From Cycas panzhihuaensis (Eukaryota; Cycadophyta), in the NCBI GenBank assembly GCA_023213395.1, contig CM041465.1:162075741-162139740 (forward strand): a stretch of DNA of 64,000 bases, read 5' to 3'. Shown piece by piece: positions 31,486-43,219 of this stretch; the stretch's first letter is position 1; each line of letters starts with the position of its first letter. Below the pieces are notes generated by a model, which was not told the origin of the DNA, did not search any database, and worked only from the letters and a program-made list of their open reading frames with translations. The position numbers and the translations under genes are program-made.

Positions 31486-33109
31486 CTAAGTAGCCATGAT
31501 TAAGTATTGCAATTGAGAAATGAGTTTAGAAACTATTGAGTTACACCTCTTAAGTTCCACTCAAATATCTCAAATTATTCAATCTTAGGCTGAAAATTAT
31601 GAAGACTGAATGGAGGGCTTCACTCCCAAGTTGTCCAACCTGATTACAAGATCAAATGTTGGCCAAGTTATTAGATTCAGTACAATTGAGGCATGGTTGA
31701 TCTGCATGGCATACTATGCTTTCCTCAATGTTCACAACATTGATAACACTTTTTTCGAGCCTCCCCATTTTACATCTTAATTGTCGTGCATTGACCATAC
31801 GGCTGGTTGGCCCCTAAGGAATGCACCAAGCTTCAGACTCTATTTTTTGTATTTTTTAAGCTAATTACAAGTGGATTTTAATGCTACTTTAAAACATGCA
31901 TTAGAGACTTTTTGACACTACTTGAAAAATTATCAAAATATCATAAATAATTTAAGTGACTTTTTCAATTGAGAGTGAATGCAACAATAAACAAGACTAT
32001 ACCCTTCGATAAGGCTTTCAACAATGCAAACCATAAAATTTTAATGGCTCAAAGAGGCACTTCGTGAAGCCAGCACCTATGAAAAAGATAATTGGGATTG
32101 AAAATGATCCCAACACACAAAAAGGTTGATTATTTTATTGATATTAATGGTATGCTTGAGGCTTTGGAGTGACATCAAACTCATTTTAGGTCACCATGTA
32201 GGGAGCCCAACAAGTGAGTACAACAAAAAATTGCGATTAAGAGCTAAAAGCAAATTGAAATTTTGGTGATTAAGTCATCAAAATTACATGCAAAATTTTT
32301 ACACAACCATTAGTGTGATTAACACACTAAACAACAATGAAAAAGAGAAATTTAATGTTAAATTGACAAAAACAATTTATAAACTTTAGAGGACTAAAGT
32401 TTAAAAGATAAAATTAAAAAGGAATATACTAAAGTATATTCTTATATGTATAACCTAATGTCCTATAACATTAGGAAACGACAAAAGTTTTTCTTCATAG
32501 ATCTGTGAGTGGTGGTGGGCAAACTAGACAATAGATTTCCACATTGAAATTGTGAGATTTGTGATTGAATCGAGTTCATTGGCCTTCGTTGGATGATTTC
32601 TTCCCTACTTAGGGGACAAAAAACACTTTTTGAGATTGGAAGAGGTCACCATATGGTACAATGAAGTAGACGGGCGTTGCACGGATTTTTTAGGTCTGTG
32701 AGAATTGTGACAAGTGCATAGGTCAAATTTCGAGCCATTGAGAGATTCTGCTAATGTGATAGAAGGTGCATGGAGCATAGGATATTTACATATTGAATTG
32801 AGGTGAAGTGAGACACATGGAAGTCCACACGTAAGGTGCCAAATTCTATCACAAGGAAGCTTGCCCAACCAACACTACAGAGATGCCTTCTGATCTTCTC
32901 ATGAGTTGCCAACGTAGCAAGTTCTGCCCAATCTATGTAGAGAGCTATTGACTAAGGTAGACAGCCACAAGTAGAATGGATAATCTGCCAAGCCTCCTCA
33001 TGAGTTGCTTAGAATTAAGGATAAAGCTGCTAAGAATAGACAAATGCATCCAACATAGAGACGGGACTCTATTAGGGCTAAACTCCTCTTTATATATGTA
33101 TATATATAT

Positions 33110-33141
<32 letters not shown>

Positions 33142-33480
33142 TTGCTTTAAACTAGAGAACCTGCACTTAAGAAGAAAGGTACATATGTACCACAACAAAA
33201 AAACATTCCTTGCAAATCACCAACAATATAGTAGATAGTTCCTCCCTTTTTTATTTCTCTTTCTTAAAACAGAATTGCCATCAAGTGAAAAATAGATTTT
33301 TGTGTTTTTTATTACATATTCAAATTGCAAAAAATACAATTTTTTTGATATGCAATAACTTTAGAAAATCAACAACACGAGATACAGTTGGTCAATATTA
33401 AACCAACTCAAAACTTGAAAAAACCTTCTTCAAATCTGATGTAAAATTAATTAGAAAAATGCTCTTAAAGCTTGTTAAAA
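31486..33480. other. Region without recognisable gene
   Basis: AT-rich sequence between element D and the PBS-like site at 33655. A plus-strand open stretch from the ATG at 31609 (56 codons, MEGFTPKLSNLITRSNVGQ) has no family I recognise. Minus-strand ORFs at 32605-32868 and 32945-33127 also lack recognisable motifs. The right part may be the interior of element I (see 33481-33670), but I cannot show it. Confidence 0.4.
33091..33140. repeat. Compound TA/CA microsatellite
   Basis: A run of TA dinucleotides (with one TG) is followed by about eight CA units and again by TA units, about 50 bp in total. The two ORFs overlapping it on the minus strand owe their Tyr-Ile/Cys-Val repeats to it. Confidence 0.95.
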
Positions 33481-33670
33481 AACTCAACAATATGTGAGAA
33501 CAAAGCTTTTGAACATTAAAAAAAAAAATCAAAATTTATTTTTGAAATTAGAGCTCTGAATAAAAAATTGAGAGAGAGATCTCTTTGGATCACCTCTGTA
33601 GGGCGAAGATCATCGTCAAAGCATAGAGATCACTTGCCTTCTTCAATTCCTCAACGCTACTTTGATACCG
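33481..33670 (-). other. Leader and PBS remnant of a minus-strand element (I)
   Basis: Plus-strand CTACTTTGATACC (33658-33669) is the complement of an initiator-Met-type PBS (GGTATCAAAGTAG). The preceding sequence (CACTTGCCTTC, TCAATTCCTC) resembles the leader of F next to its PBS. Element H has inserted exactly here, so the matching LTR would continue right of 39680. Confidence 0.45.
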
Positions 33671-34019
33671 TGTTAACGTGGCAGTTGTTTGTTAAGCCAC
33701 TGGTTAATGTTAATGTGGTGGTTTAACTTAATCATGATTATCGAAAAGGTGCAAGATATGTGAAGGGTCACAACCCTTGTCAGGTGACATCTCTTGGAAG
33801 GATATATATATCCTAGAGCCCTTGGATATTCAATCAATTCAAGAAAGTGTAATCAGTGTGATCCAAGGATCTTTTGGGGTGGATTTTTCCTTGAAAGGGT
33901 TTCCCATGTAAATCTTGTGTACTATGTATCTGTATTCTGTGTTTATCTTGTTACTTATTGTGTATGGTAAAAAATTCTATAGATATAAACATGTATGTAT
34001 GCATTTATGTTCCTTAACA
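33671..34019 (+). repeat. Element H 5' LTR
   Basis: TGTTAACGTGGCAG to GTTCCTTAACA, 349 bp. A GGATATATATATCC segment holds the TATA region; in the 3' LTR the same TA run is longer, explaining most of the 17-bp length difference. Confidence 0.93.
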
Positions 34020-34032
34020 TGGTATCAAAGCT

Positions 34033-35375
34033 AGAGGGTCCTACACAACTGAAGCCGGAAGTTGGGCAGAGTGGTGAGATCATTGGTTGTTGGGTGATGC
34101 CGTCAAATCCAAGACATGCCTTGAGGATCCATCTACTCTAACGGCTTGTAGAAGCAAGCACGATTATCAGTGATGATTAAGGAGGTGAAAATCACCTATC
34201 AACGAAGCAAAGGCACTTGTGGAGTCAAAATTCAGATGTGGAGGCCACGTTCGTGGTGTGAGTTGGCTCGTTAGGGGTCATTCAAAGCTGGTTGGTGATC
34301 TGCAGAAGCAGTTGAAGCCAGCAGGAGCATGTTCTGATGTTGACTCAGTGATGGTGAGGACAGCCATGAATATATGCAAGTAAATCGGTCCTTTTCTTAA
34401 TAAAATCCCATAGAATTCAATGTAAACAAACTTGTTTACTATCAAATGTCCCTTTCTCATCTAAGGGCACGATTGGAGCCTTGAATTGGTGTTTTTTTGT
34501 CCTTGTGTAAGTGCTGGACTGTGCATATGGTTGTAGCAGTCGTCGTTTAATGAGCAATGGCAGTATATTGAATTGTGGCACCTTTGTATAAGAGTGGCCC
34601 CTCGTAGTTGTAGCCAGGTGAATAAATTAAGCTTGCAATAGTCATGTAAGTGTTGGCTAGGTTGTATTCAAGTGTCCTTACTAGCAATGTTCAGCCTTGA
34701 GTCAACGTTGGAGAACATTTGAGCACGAGTCGACTTGAGGTGGATTACGATAGCCACATCCCGTCATGTTTGCCGATTGAAGCGTGGGATCTAAATCGAC
34801 TCATTTGGAGTATTGTTACTAAGTTTTAAACCTTAGTAAAATATTTTAATAATGCGCGTTTTGATTTGAGTCGCATGGGTTAAGTCATGGGCAGACAGAT
34901 GAAATTGAAAAGTCATATTATTTGGAATATACCTTTTGGCATATTTCATTTATAATGTGACTTTATAAAAAGCCTTTAAACCATTGATATTCAACATCTT
35001 TTATTTGTGAGAATGTTATGAAGCCTTGTTACATGATTCAGAGATCATATTGAAGACATTTGTCGTGTGAACTTGACTTGGAGACCATATGCATTGCACT
35101 GTGCTAAGATTCTCTTGTGTTTGGAGAATATTCTAAAACATCCTGAGTCCTTTTTAAGACTTTTTAGGACATTTTTGGAGCTTGTTGGTGAAGGGTGAAC
35201 AATTGGTGAGCTGTTCAGGGCATGTATAATCATTGTTCTATGTTCTCTAGTGAGTGTGCCTGAGACAGAGGTGACCATAGTGGTGTAATTTTTGTCTGGA
35301 AGACGATAAGTTTATCATTTTGGTAATATTAACTCATGTGTTGGAGCTTGTTTCTTGAGATGGAGCATGCAATGC
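34033..35375 (+). other. Element H leader, no gene recognised
   Basis: This is untranslated leader between the PBS and gag. It has no recognisable coding sequence, only short ORFs on both strands (for example minus 35045-35278). Confidence 0.5.
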
Positions 35376-36160
35376 CCAAAGTTATCTTTAATGACAATGG
35401 AAGGGCAACATGGAGTTAGTGTTGATGGTGAATCAACTCTAGGGAATTACTAAGGTGAAGGTGGATGCAATTCTTCTTGACCATAAAGAGCATGTGCAAC
35501 TTGAGGAGAAGCAATTTATGGCCGTAGGATCGTTAAAACTGTCACTGGCACTAGATCAGAGGGCTTTGGTTCATAATCTGGAGTAGTCAGACGAAATTTG
35601 TGTGAAACTTTTGAGAAAAAGAAGACGAATAGACATCTAGCCCTAATGTTGGAGCTTCTCAAGTCTAGGGTAGAAGATGAGACCAACATAAGTTCCTACC
35701 TAAATAAGATCACTGATTTGAGGAATAAGCTAGAAGAACTAAAGCTGAATTCGATTGATGATGCGCTCTTGTTTGCGATAATCATGTCAAAGTTGCCAGC
35801 TACGTTTGCCACTTCAGATCATTTATGGTAGAGATGAAGTGATGGAGGTAGAAACCTTTGATGGCATTAAGAATCTTATTCTAGCAGAGGATACCAAGCT
35901 AAAACACTATGGAATGCTTGGAGGTTTCGAATTGAGTCAGGCCTTAGCCATGAAGACACAGAGGACGAGGGCCATTTAGAAGAAGTTCACACATAGGTCT
36001 GGGAAAGACTCCTGAGAGAAGAAGAAATTCAATGGTAAATGTAACTACTGCAAGAAGGAAGGCCACAGAGAAAAGATTGTTGTTTCAAGAGACAGGACAA
36101 ACACAAAGTTAGCTAGGATGACAAAGGGAAGAGCATTACAACACATTGCATCAGAGCATT
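35376..36160 (+). pseudogene. Element H gag
   Basis: Copia gag of the same family as J: NMELVLMVNQL, KVDAILLDHKEHVQLEEKQF, then after a frame change LMLELLKSRVEDETNISSYL and LLFAIIMSKLPATF. The zinc knuckle reads CNYCKKEGHREK at about 36040-36075, with the last Cys in a shifted frame. Stops and at least three frame changes are present. Confidence 0.82.
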
Positions 36161-36164
36161 AGCC

Positions 36165-36515
36165 TTGTCAGTCAAGTCAAATTGGAGAGACTATGGGATT
36201 TTGGACTCTAGAGCACAGAAGCATATCTCCTTCCAGAAGCATAACTTTGATACATTGAGTGAAAATCATAGTGGTGTGGAGATCATCCTTGGAGATGTTT
36301 GCATGTTATTGGTGGAAGGCATTGGCAAAGTTTCCTTGGTAGGTGGTAAGTTTATAGGGATATATTATGTATCCAAGATGTAATTGAATTTGCTTTCAGC
36401 CCAAGAAATATGCAAACAAGGAATGAAGGTGTAGCTTTATCATTATAGATGACTAATTAAGATCCTAAGCAAAATATCTTTGTCATTGCTACCAGGAAGG
36501 TCATAGATAACTTTT
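36165..36515 (+). pseudogene. Element H protease
   Basis: GILDSRAQKHISFQKHNFD aligns with the copia protease motif WILDSGASxH. The catalytic-site Gly is Arg (DSRA for DSGA). The change is CTGG to CTAG. The downstream VEGIGKVSLVGGKF and YYVSKM segments are conserved. The same DSRA occurs in relative J (about 43257-43268). Confidence 0.8.
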
Positions 36516-36517
36516 GG

Positions 36518-37370
36518 ATGTTTGAAAAGTTTCAATCTCAAAAGATGTCTTACACCTTTGTCGCTAGTGCATATGATATGAGCAAATTGTGGCATGATTG
36601 CCTAGGGCACCTTAATTATAGGAGCATTGCACTACTAAAGAGGTTGAAGATGGTGGAAGGATTACCATCTATTTCATGCTCAAATGATGTTTGTGAAGGG
36701 TGCATGTATGGGAAGCATCATCGCTATCTTTTTGCTTGGGATAATGCTTGGAGAGCCAAGGAGAAGCTAGAGCTTCTGCATACAAATGTAATGGGTCCAC
36801 TCCCAAACCCCTCAATATTAGGAGCTTGGTACACCTTAGTGTTTATGGATGATTACACCAGGAAGGCCTAGGTATACTTCTTGAAAAATAAGTCAGATAT
36901 GTTGGATTGCTTCCGTGATTGGAAAGCGAGTGTAGAGAATGAAAGTGAGAAGAAGATTAAGATATTGCAAAGTGATGATAACAAGGAATACGATGTTGCA
37001 GAAAGAAAGAATCGTACCATGATGGAGATGGCAAGGTGTATGGTGCACTCCAAAAACTTGCCACCAATGTTTTGGGCAAAGGTTTTGGCGACTGTTGTTT
37101 ATATTTTGAATGGGGTACCCAGTCAAGCAATTCATAGCATGATCCCTGAAGAAAAATGGACCAGTCGTAAACTTGTCATTAGCCATTTAAAGACATTTGG
37201 GTGCATTAGATATACACACATCCCAGATGACAATCGTAAGAAGGTAGATCAAAAGACCCCAAAGTGTATTTTGGTGGGGTATTCAGATCAAAACAAAGCT
37301 TGCAGACTGTGGGATCCGTAGGGGAGAAAGATTATGATTAATTGAAATGCCAAATTCGATGAGTCATCAA
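36518..37370 (+). pseudogene. Element H integrase with internal deletion
   Basis: The zinc region is intact (LWHDCLGHLNYRSIALLKRL; CEGCMYGKHHRYLF). The core reads LLHTNVMGPL (Asp to Asn), then LQSDDNKEYD runs directly into VAERKNRTMMEMA. About 30 residues normally lying between the second Asp and the Glu are missing; relative J still has them (44020-44110). The C-terminus is ILVGYSDQNKACRLWDP. One TAG replaces the Trp before VYFLKNK. The deletion is in frame. Confidence 0.88.
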
Positions 37371-39300
37371 TGTGTCATGCTGAAAAATCATTAGAAGATC
37401 CTTTTTACCCCCCACTACTTCTATTTCCAGTTTCATCAGGTGAAGAGGACAATGAGCTAGTCACTAGAATTCATGAGAAAGTTGGGCCGGGTGGAGTGAG
37501 TAATAGCGAGGAGCTGTTGCATGAAGAAGCACCTCCAACACCAGATCTTTCTATATCGCTATGGGCAAGGAAGATGATTGAAGATTCTGGAGTGGCAATG
37601 CATACCCTTGCTGATGAGAGAAGAACAAGAAGTCAACATGCTAGTCAAACTCTATTGGTAGATACCAATAACTCCAGTGATCTTGATTTGTATGATAAAG
37701 CGAAAAGCAATCCATGATGGAGAGATACAATGGAAGAGGAGTATGGTTTGCTCATGAAGAACAATACATGGGATTTGGTTCCGCTACCTCCGATAAAGAA
37801 CCTTGTTGGATGCAAGTGGGTCTACAAGACTAAGTTCCATTGTGATGGAGATGTGGACAAGTACAAGGCCAGACTTGTCACTCAAGGGTTCAAACAAAAA
37901 GAAGGAATTGATTATGAGGAGACATTTGCACCAATCTCCAAGATAACAATGGTCCATTTGATCATTTCCTTAGCAGCTGCTTATGGTTGTGAGTTACACT
38001 AGATAGATGTCAAGTCAATGTTTCTCAGTAGAGATCTAAAGGAAGAGATTTTCATGTTGTAGCCTCTGGGATTCATTAAGGAAGACCAAAAGCATCTTGT
38101 ATGCCGGTTGAAGAAATCACTCTACGACTTGAAACAAGCACCTTGTGCTTGGTATGAGAAGATTGATGCCGAGTTGAAAGTTGAAGGATTCATTGTTTCT
38201 GATCTTGACCTGAATCTGTTTGTAAAAAAGAGAGGAACCTCAATGGTAGCTATTGTGTTGTATGTGGATGATTTACTTATCAGAGGCAACTGTAATAAGA
38301 CTATTGTAGGAGTCAAGTCCAATTTGGGAACTAGTTTTGACATGACAGACCTTGGCAGACTTCACTACTTCTTGGGCATTCAAATCAAGCAGATGGAAGA
38401 TCAAATTATGTTGTTGCAGACTCAATATGTGAAGAACCTACTGGAGAAGTTTAGAATGCAGAATTGCAAATCAGTTGCCACACGATGTGTTAAGGGCATA
38501 AGATTGCAGAAAGAAATGGCTAAACCCTTTGTAGATGGAACAAAGTACCACCAGTTGGTAGAGAGCCTGATCTATTGGACTCATATCAAACTACTTATCG
38601 CCTATGTTGCTGGATTGGTTTCTTGATATATGCAGAATCCTCAGGAACCACATTGGATTGCCGCAAAGCGGATTTTGAAGTACTTGAAGGGGACACTCAA
38701 TCTTGGTTTTGAATACCATTGTGGTGAGGAGATAAACTTGTATAGCTACACTAATGTTGATTGGAGAGGAGACTTTGACGATCGGAAGTCCACTGTTGAA
38801 TACATCTTTGGTGTCGGTAATGGATTTGTTTTGTGGTAGTCGAAGAAGCAACAAATAATAGCGCTATCTTCTATAGAGGAAGAATATCAAGGACTCAGTG
38901 CTGGTGTGAAGGAAGTTGTATGGTTGCAAAGCCTTTTGGAAGTTTTTGGAGTTTCAAATAGACATTTGATTATTTTTGTTGATAATCAGAGTAGTATTTA
39001 TTTGTTAAAGAATTCAGAGTTTCATGCTTATACAAAGCACATCGAGATACAACACCACTACATTCATGAATAGATCAAGTCAAGGAAGCTGCAAGTCAAC
39101 TATTGTCTGAGTGAATATTAGCTTGTAGACATCTTCACCAAAGTGCTTACTGAAGATCAATTCACAAAGATGCATACCAGATTAGGACTCACAGATGTTA
39201 TCCTTGATGGGGTATGTATTGACAAGGATAAAGAAGCAGTAGGATAGTCCCAGTCTTTGTGATAACACAACTGCTACAGGTTGCAGGTTTCCCACATTCA
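37371..39300 (+). pseudogene. Element H reverse transcriptase and RNase H
   Basis: After a Glu-rich linker the RT starts NNTWDLVPLPPIKNLVGCKW and runs in one frame with TAG stops at Gln codons (about 38000 and 38060). The catalytic box is intact (LYVDDLLIRGNCN, about 38255-38295), then MTDLGRLHYFLGIQI. RNase H follows (WIAAKRILKYLKGTL; HAYTKHIEIQHHYIHE), with stops at about 38625 (TGA), 38838, 39071 and 39120 (TAG). It ends before the PPT. Confidence 0.9.
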
Positions 39301-39313
39301 TATTAAGGGGGGA

Positions 39314-39679
39314 TGTTAATGTAGTAATTGTTTATTAAGCTACTGGTTAATGTTAATGTGGTGGTTTAACTTAATCATGATTATAAAAAACATACAAGAC
39401 ATGTAGAGGATCACAACCCTTGTCGGGTGACACCTCTTGGGATGATATATATATATATATATATATATATCCTAGAGCCCTTGTGTATTCAATCAATTCA
39501 AGAAAGTGTAACCAATGTGATCCAAGTATCTTTCGTGGTGGGTTTTTTCTCGAAAGGCTTTCCCATGTAAATCTTGTGTACTGTGCATCTGTATTCTATG
39601 TTTATCTTGTTTGCTTGCTATGTATGGTAAAAGATTCTGCGGATATAAACATGTATGTATGCATTCATGTTCCTTAACA
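39314..39679 (+). repeat. Element H 3' LTR
   Basis: It starts TGTTAATGTAGTAATTG and ends GTTCCTTAACA, 366 bp. A pure TA run at about 39446-39469 is expanded relative to the 5' copy. Confidence 0.93.
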
Positions 39680-40749
39680 TACCAAAATGGAAAAATGAAC
39701 ATAATAAGATTTATTAAGGAGAATGAAGGGACAAAGCGTGAATATGAAATGATTCAACTCTCATTATAAAGCTTGAGAAATACAAGCACAAAATACATAG
39801 CACATGATAGAGAGGAAGGTGAATTGCTCTACACTCAACCTATCAAAAATGCTTCAACAATATAACACTAAATTCCAAAACTACTACAAAATACATGAGA
39901 GGGAGCTCTTATTATATAGGAGCCTTGATGATAGGATTGTGACATGTCACAGATTCAAAACAGAAGAGAAGTCTGAATAGAGCTCTCCTACTTAGGTTCA
40001 AAGGATGGTGACAAGTGTCATCTATCAATATGTTGACTTATTCACATAAAACATGTGAATAAGTCACTAAAGACAAAAGTGAAAAGTAAAAGTAAATGTG
40101 ACAATATATAAACTTACAAAAGTGCACTTTAGCATAAAGCATAAAGTGCCAAAATAAAATGTACAAGGTCAAGACTTAATGCTAAAACATGAAGGTTCTA
40201 ATAGAATGAATTTTGTATTTATGTATTGGTTGAAGATGACATTTATTGCTTTTGTGTTAAAAGAAAAAAAAGAGCATATAGGCAAGCATATGAAATAAAT
40301 CATACATGATTTTTTTAATATGTATTATTAATTAATAACAAAAGAAAAGTTTTCCTATAGCATGAATGACTATTTTTCTTTAAATTAGCAATGAATGTGT
40401 ATAAACACCATAGTGTGTACAGACTCAATAAATGACAATTAATACGTTGAACACCGGGACAAAAAATTTTAATTTGGCTTATAAGACCTTTAGTACTCAC
40501 TATGTTTTTTGTTGAAAATTCAAGCAAAATATGTGTTCCCTTAGGATTACCCACTAAGGAAGATTCATTGGGAGTGATTGAGTATTGCCCTTGGCATTTA
40601 TTGCTTTGGGAAGACTCTATGGGTAACGATATTAAAACCCAATAGAATGAAGTGTAACTTCTTGTAATAATTGCTTGGAGAAGACCTTTATAAGAAAGGT
40701 AAATATGAGTACTTCATAAGCACAAGGATGCTCATGATCTCTTTTCCGT
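39680..40749. other. Probable LTR/flank of element I, no gene
   Basis: Directly after the H target copy, TACCAAAATGGAAAAATG continues the sequence interrupted at 33670. If the PBS reading at 33658 is right, the minus-strand LTR of element I begins here. The 39700-39960 part has LTR-like character, but no partner LTR is found. The rest to 40749 is AT-rich and featureless to me. Confidence 0.35.
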
Positions 40750-41069
40750 TGTTAGCATGGCAGTTAATGTTAAGTCACTTGTTAATGTTAATGTGTGGTT
40801 TAATGAGTGATTAACTAAAAGGTGCGAATTATTTGGAGAATCACAACCTTTAATTTTGGACACAACTTAGGGGGTTATAAATATCCCAAAGTCCATTGTA
40901 TATTCAATCAATTAAGAATCAATGTGATCAAAAGATCTTTTATGTTGATTTTCTTATTGAAAGGTTTTCCCATGTATATCCTATGTATTGTGCAATTGTT
41001 CTCTATTTATATTGTTTACTTGTTGTATATGGTAAAGATTCTGTGGTATATAAAACATGTATGTCAACA
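40750..41069 (+). repeat. Element J 5' LTR
   Basis: TGTTAGCATGGCAGTTAATG to GTATGTCAACA, 320 bp. It shares the GGTTAATGTTAATGTG motif and general layout with the H LTR. No 3' partner is in the window. Confidence 0.82.
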
Positions 41070-41082
41070 TGGTATCAGAGCC
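41070..41082 (+). other. Element J primer-binding site
   Basis: TGGTATCAGAGCC, a perfect match to the usual plant initiator-Met tRNA PBS, directly after the LTR. Confidence 0.95.
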
Positions 41083-42383
41083 ATAAGGTCTTACACAACT
41101 GAAGCTAGGTGGAGTGATAAGATCGTTGGTTGCTGGGTAAAGCCGACAAAACCCAAGTTTCTTGAGGATTTATCTTCTATGACAAGTTGCAAGAGTAGAC
41201 ATAGTAATTACTAGTTGTTGAGGAGGTGAAACTCACCTATCAATAAAGGTTTGTACACTGTTCAAGGCCAAAAATCAAATTATGGTGCTTGTTAGATCGA
41301 GTTAAGCTCATTTAAGAGCCATTCAGAGCTGGTTTGGTGTGTTGGGAACTGCCTGAAGTCAATTGAGCATGATCTAAAGGTGATCTAGCAATGTTGGGCA
41401 TCATTCAAGTAAGTTGGGTATTAAAAAATCAATATTTTACATCAAAAAATTCAAATTCTTCATCCATGGGTTAGATTGTATCTATTCTTAGTAGTTTTCT
41501 ATCCATAGAAAGATTGTTTGGCAGCATTAAAGGTTGTCAAAGGAATTGTTTTTGATGTATGTTGGTCGTTGCTGAAATTGGGTGACTTTGTAGAGTATTC
41601 TACCTTTGTTTTGTATTCGTTTGGAATAAATATTGTTCGTAGAAGCCCAAAACTCACTTGTGTATGACTAGCATTGGTGTTGGCTATTTCTTGAAGCTGT
41701 TAGAGGTGTGTTTAGGTCGTGGGGAACTTAGTTTCTCTTGTGCAAGTCGCATGTCCCTTCGCGGCAATCGTGTTCCAAATTTCACGTTGTATGGAGTCAA
41801 ATTAACTTTTGGAGGTGCATATTACATTTCCTAAGGTTTTCCAACCTTAATCCACCCCTAGTATTGTCTTAATCAACATTTTTAAGCACGTGGTAATTTA
41901 CAAAGGTGCATGGGAGATTTGGACAGTTGCCAAAGAAGGAATATATCCTTTCGGATTGTTCCAATACAAATTGATGTTATAACCTTTGTAAACCATTAAG
42001 AAGTCTTTTTTGGCTGAAATACTTTGAATTTTGGAGATTTTTCTTGAATTTCAAAGATCAATTGTGTTGAATTTAGCATGGAATCTAACTTGCATGTCCT
42101 TATAACCATTGCTGCGTTGGAAATTCTAAATTTTGAAGCATTTTTTTTGTGGATTCTTAGTGTTTTTTAAAACTTTTTAAAGTGGTTGAAGAACTTTTTT
42201 GAGTCCCAGTGTTGTTGGGTTGATTGTTGGTGAGCAGTTTTCTAGCTTGCATAACCATTAAATATTGTGCCTTGGCATATGTTCCTATAAACAAAGAAAA
42301 TGCAATGAAGTTGGTGGTGTCCAAGTGACTATACGCTGAGTAATTTGGTGATATTACTCTATTTTAAAGCCCGTTTCTCGAGA
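41083..42383 (+). other. Element J leader, no gene recognised
   Basis: About 1.3 kb between PBS and gag with no recognisable coding sequence, comparable in length to the leader of H. Confidence 0.5.
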
Positions 42384-42989
42384 ATGAACAAATTAATACC
42401 TAAAGTCATCTCTAATAGCAATAACTTCAGTGAGTGGAAGTCCAATATGGAGTTAATACTCATGGTAAACCAACTTTGGGCAATTACAAAGGAGAAAGTG
42501 GACGCAATTCTACTAGATCATAAAGAAAGTGTTCATCTGCAGGAGAAGCAGTTCATGGTGGTTGGATTGTTGAAATTGTCACTGGGTTCAAACCATAGAG
42601 TGGTGGTTCATAACTTTGAGCAACCAAATGAAATTTGGGCTAAGTTGTGTGTGACATTCAAGAAGAAAAAGAGCAATAAACATTTTGTTTTGATGTTGGA
42701 GCTTCTCAACGTTAAAGTGGAAGATGAAACCAACATAAATGCTTACCTAAACATAGTCACTGATTTAAAGAATAAGTTGGAAGAGTTGAAGCCAAATTTA
42801 ATTGATGATGTGTTGTTGTTTGCGGTGATCATGTCGAAGCTACTGGTTGCAATTGGAACTTTCCAGACCATCTATAGGAAAGATGAAGTAATAGAGGGTG
42901 AATCATTTGAGAATATTAAAAATTTCATTCTAGTTGAGGATGCCAAGCTTAAACATCACGGGATGCTTGGTGGTACCATTTTGAATTAG
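42384..42989 (+). pseudogene. Element J gag
   Basis: The frame is open from MNKLIPKVISNSNNFSEWKS for about 200 codons: LLKLSLGSNHRVVVHNFEQP, MLELLNVKVEDETNINAYLN, LFAVIMSKLLVAIGTFQTIY. This is the best preserved gag in the window. I take the ATG at 42384 as start because homology begins there; the ORF extends 13 codons further upstream. The zinc knuckle follows in another frame at about 43095-43135 and is decayed. Confidence 0.85.
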
Positions 42990-43219
42990 GCCTTCGTCAT
43001 GAAGGGGCAGCGGAAAGGGATTGTTCAAGAAGAGAAGTCCACACAAAAGATGGGAGGTACATCTCGAGAGGAGAAAAAATTCATTGGAAAATGTAACTAC
43101 TACAAAAAAGGAGTCCACAAAGAGAAGAATTGCTAGTTCAAAAGAAGAGACAAATGTAAAGCTAGCTAAGACGATAAGGGGAAGAGTGTTGTAGCACATT
43201 ATGTCAGAATTTCAGCTTT

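Larger units (their letters stand above)
33671..39679 (+). mobile_element. Ty1/copia LTR retrotransposon H
   Basis: LTRs at 33671-34019 and 39314-39679 enclose leader, gag, protease, integrase, RT and RNase H in copia order. The target duplication is TACCG on the left and TACCA on the right, one mismatch. The PBS TGGTATCAAAGC starts at 34020 and the PPT AAGGGGGGA ends at 39313. From integrase to RNase H the polyprotein stays mostly in one frame but carries many single-codon stops, most of them TAG, so decay was by point mutation more than by indel. Confidence 0.93.

Noticed and set aside
33091-33140. Cys-Val/Tyr-Ile-rich small protein on the minus strand.
   Set aside because: It is the translation of the TA/CA microsatellite.
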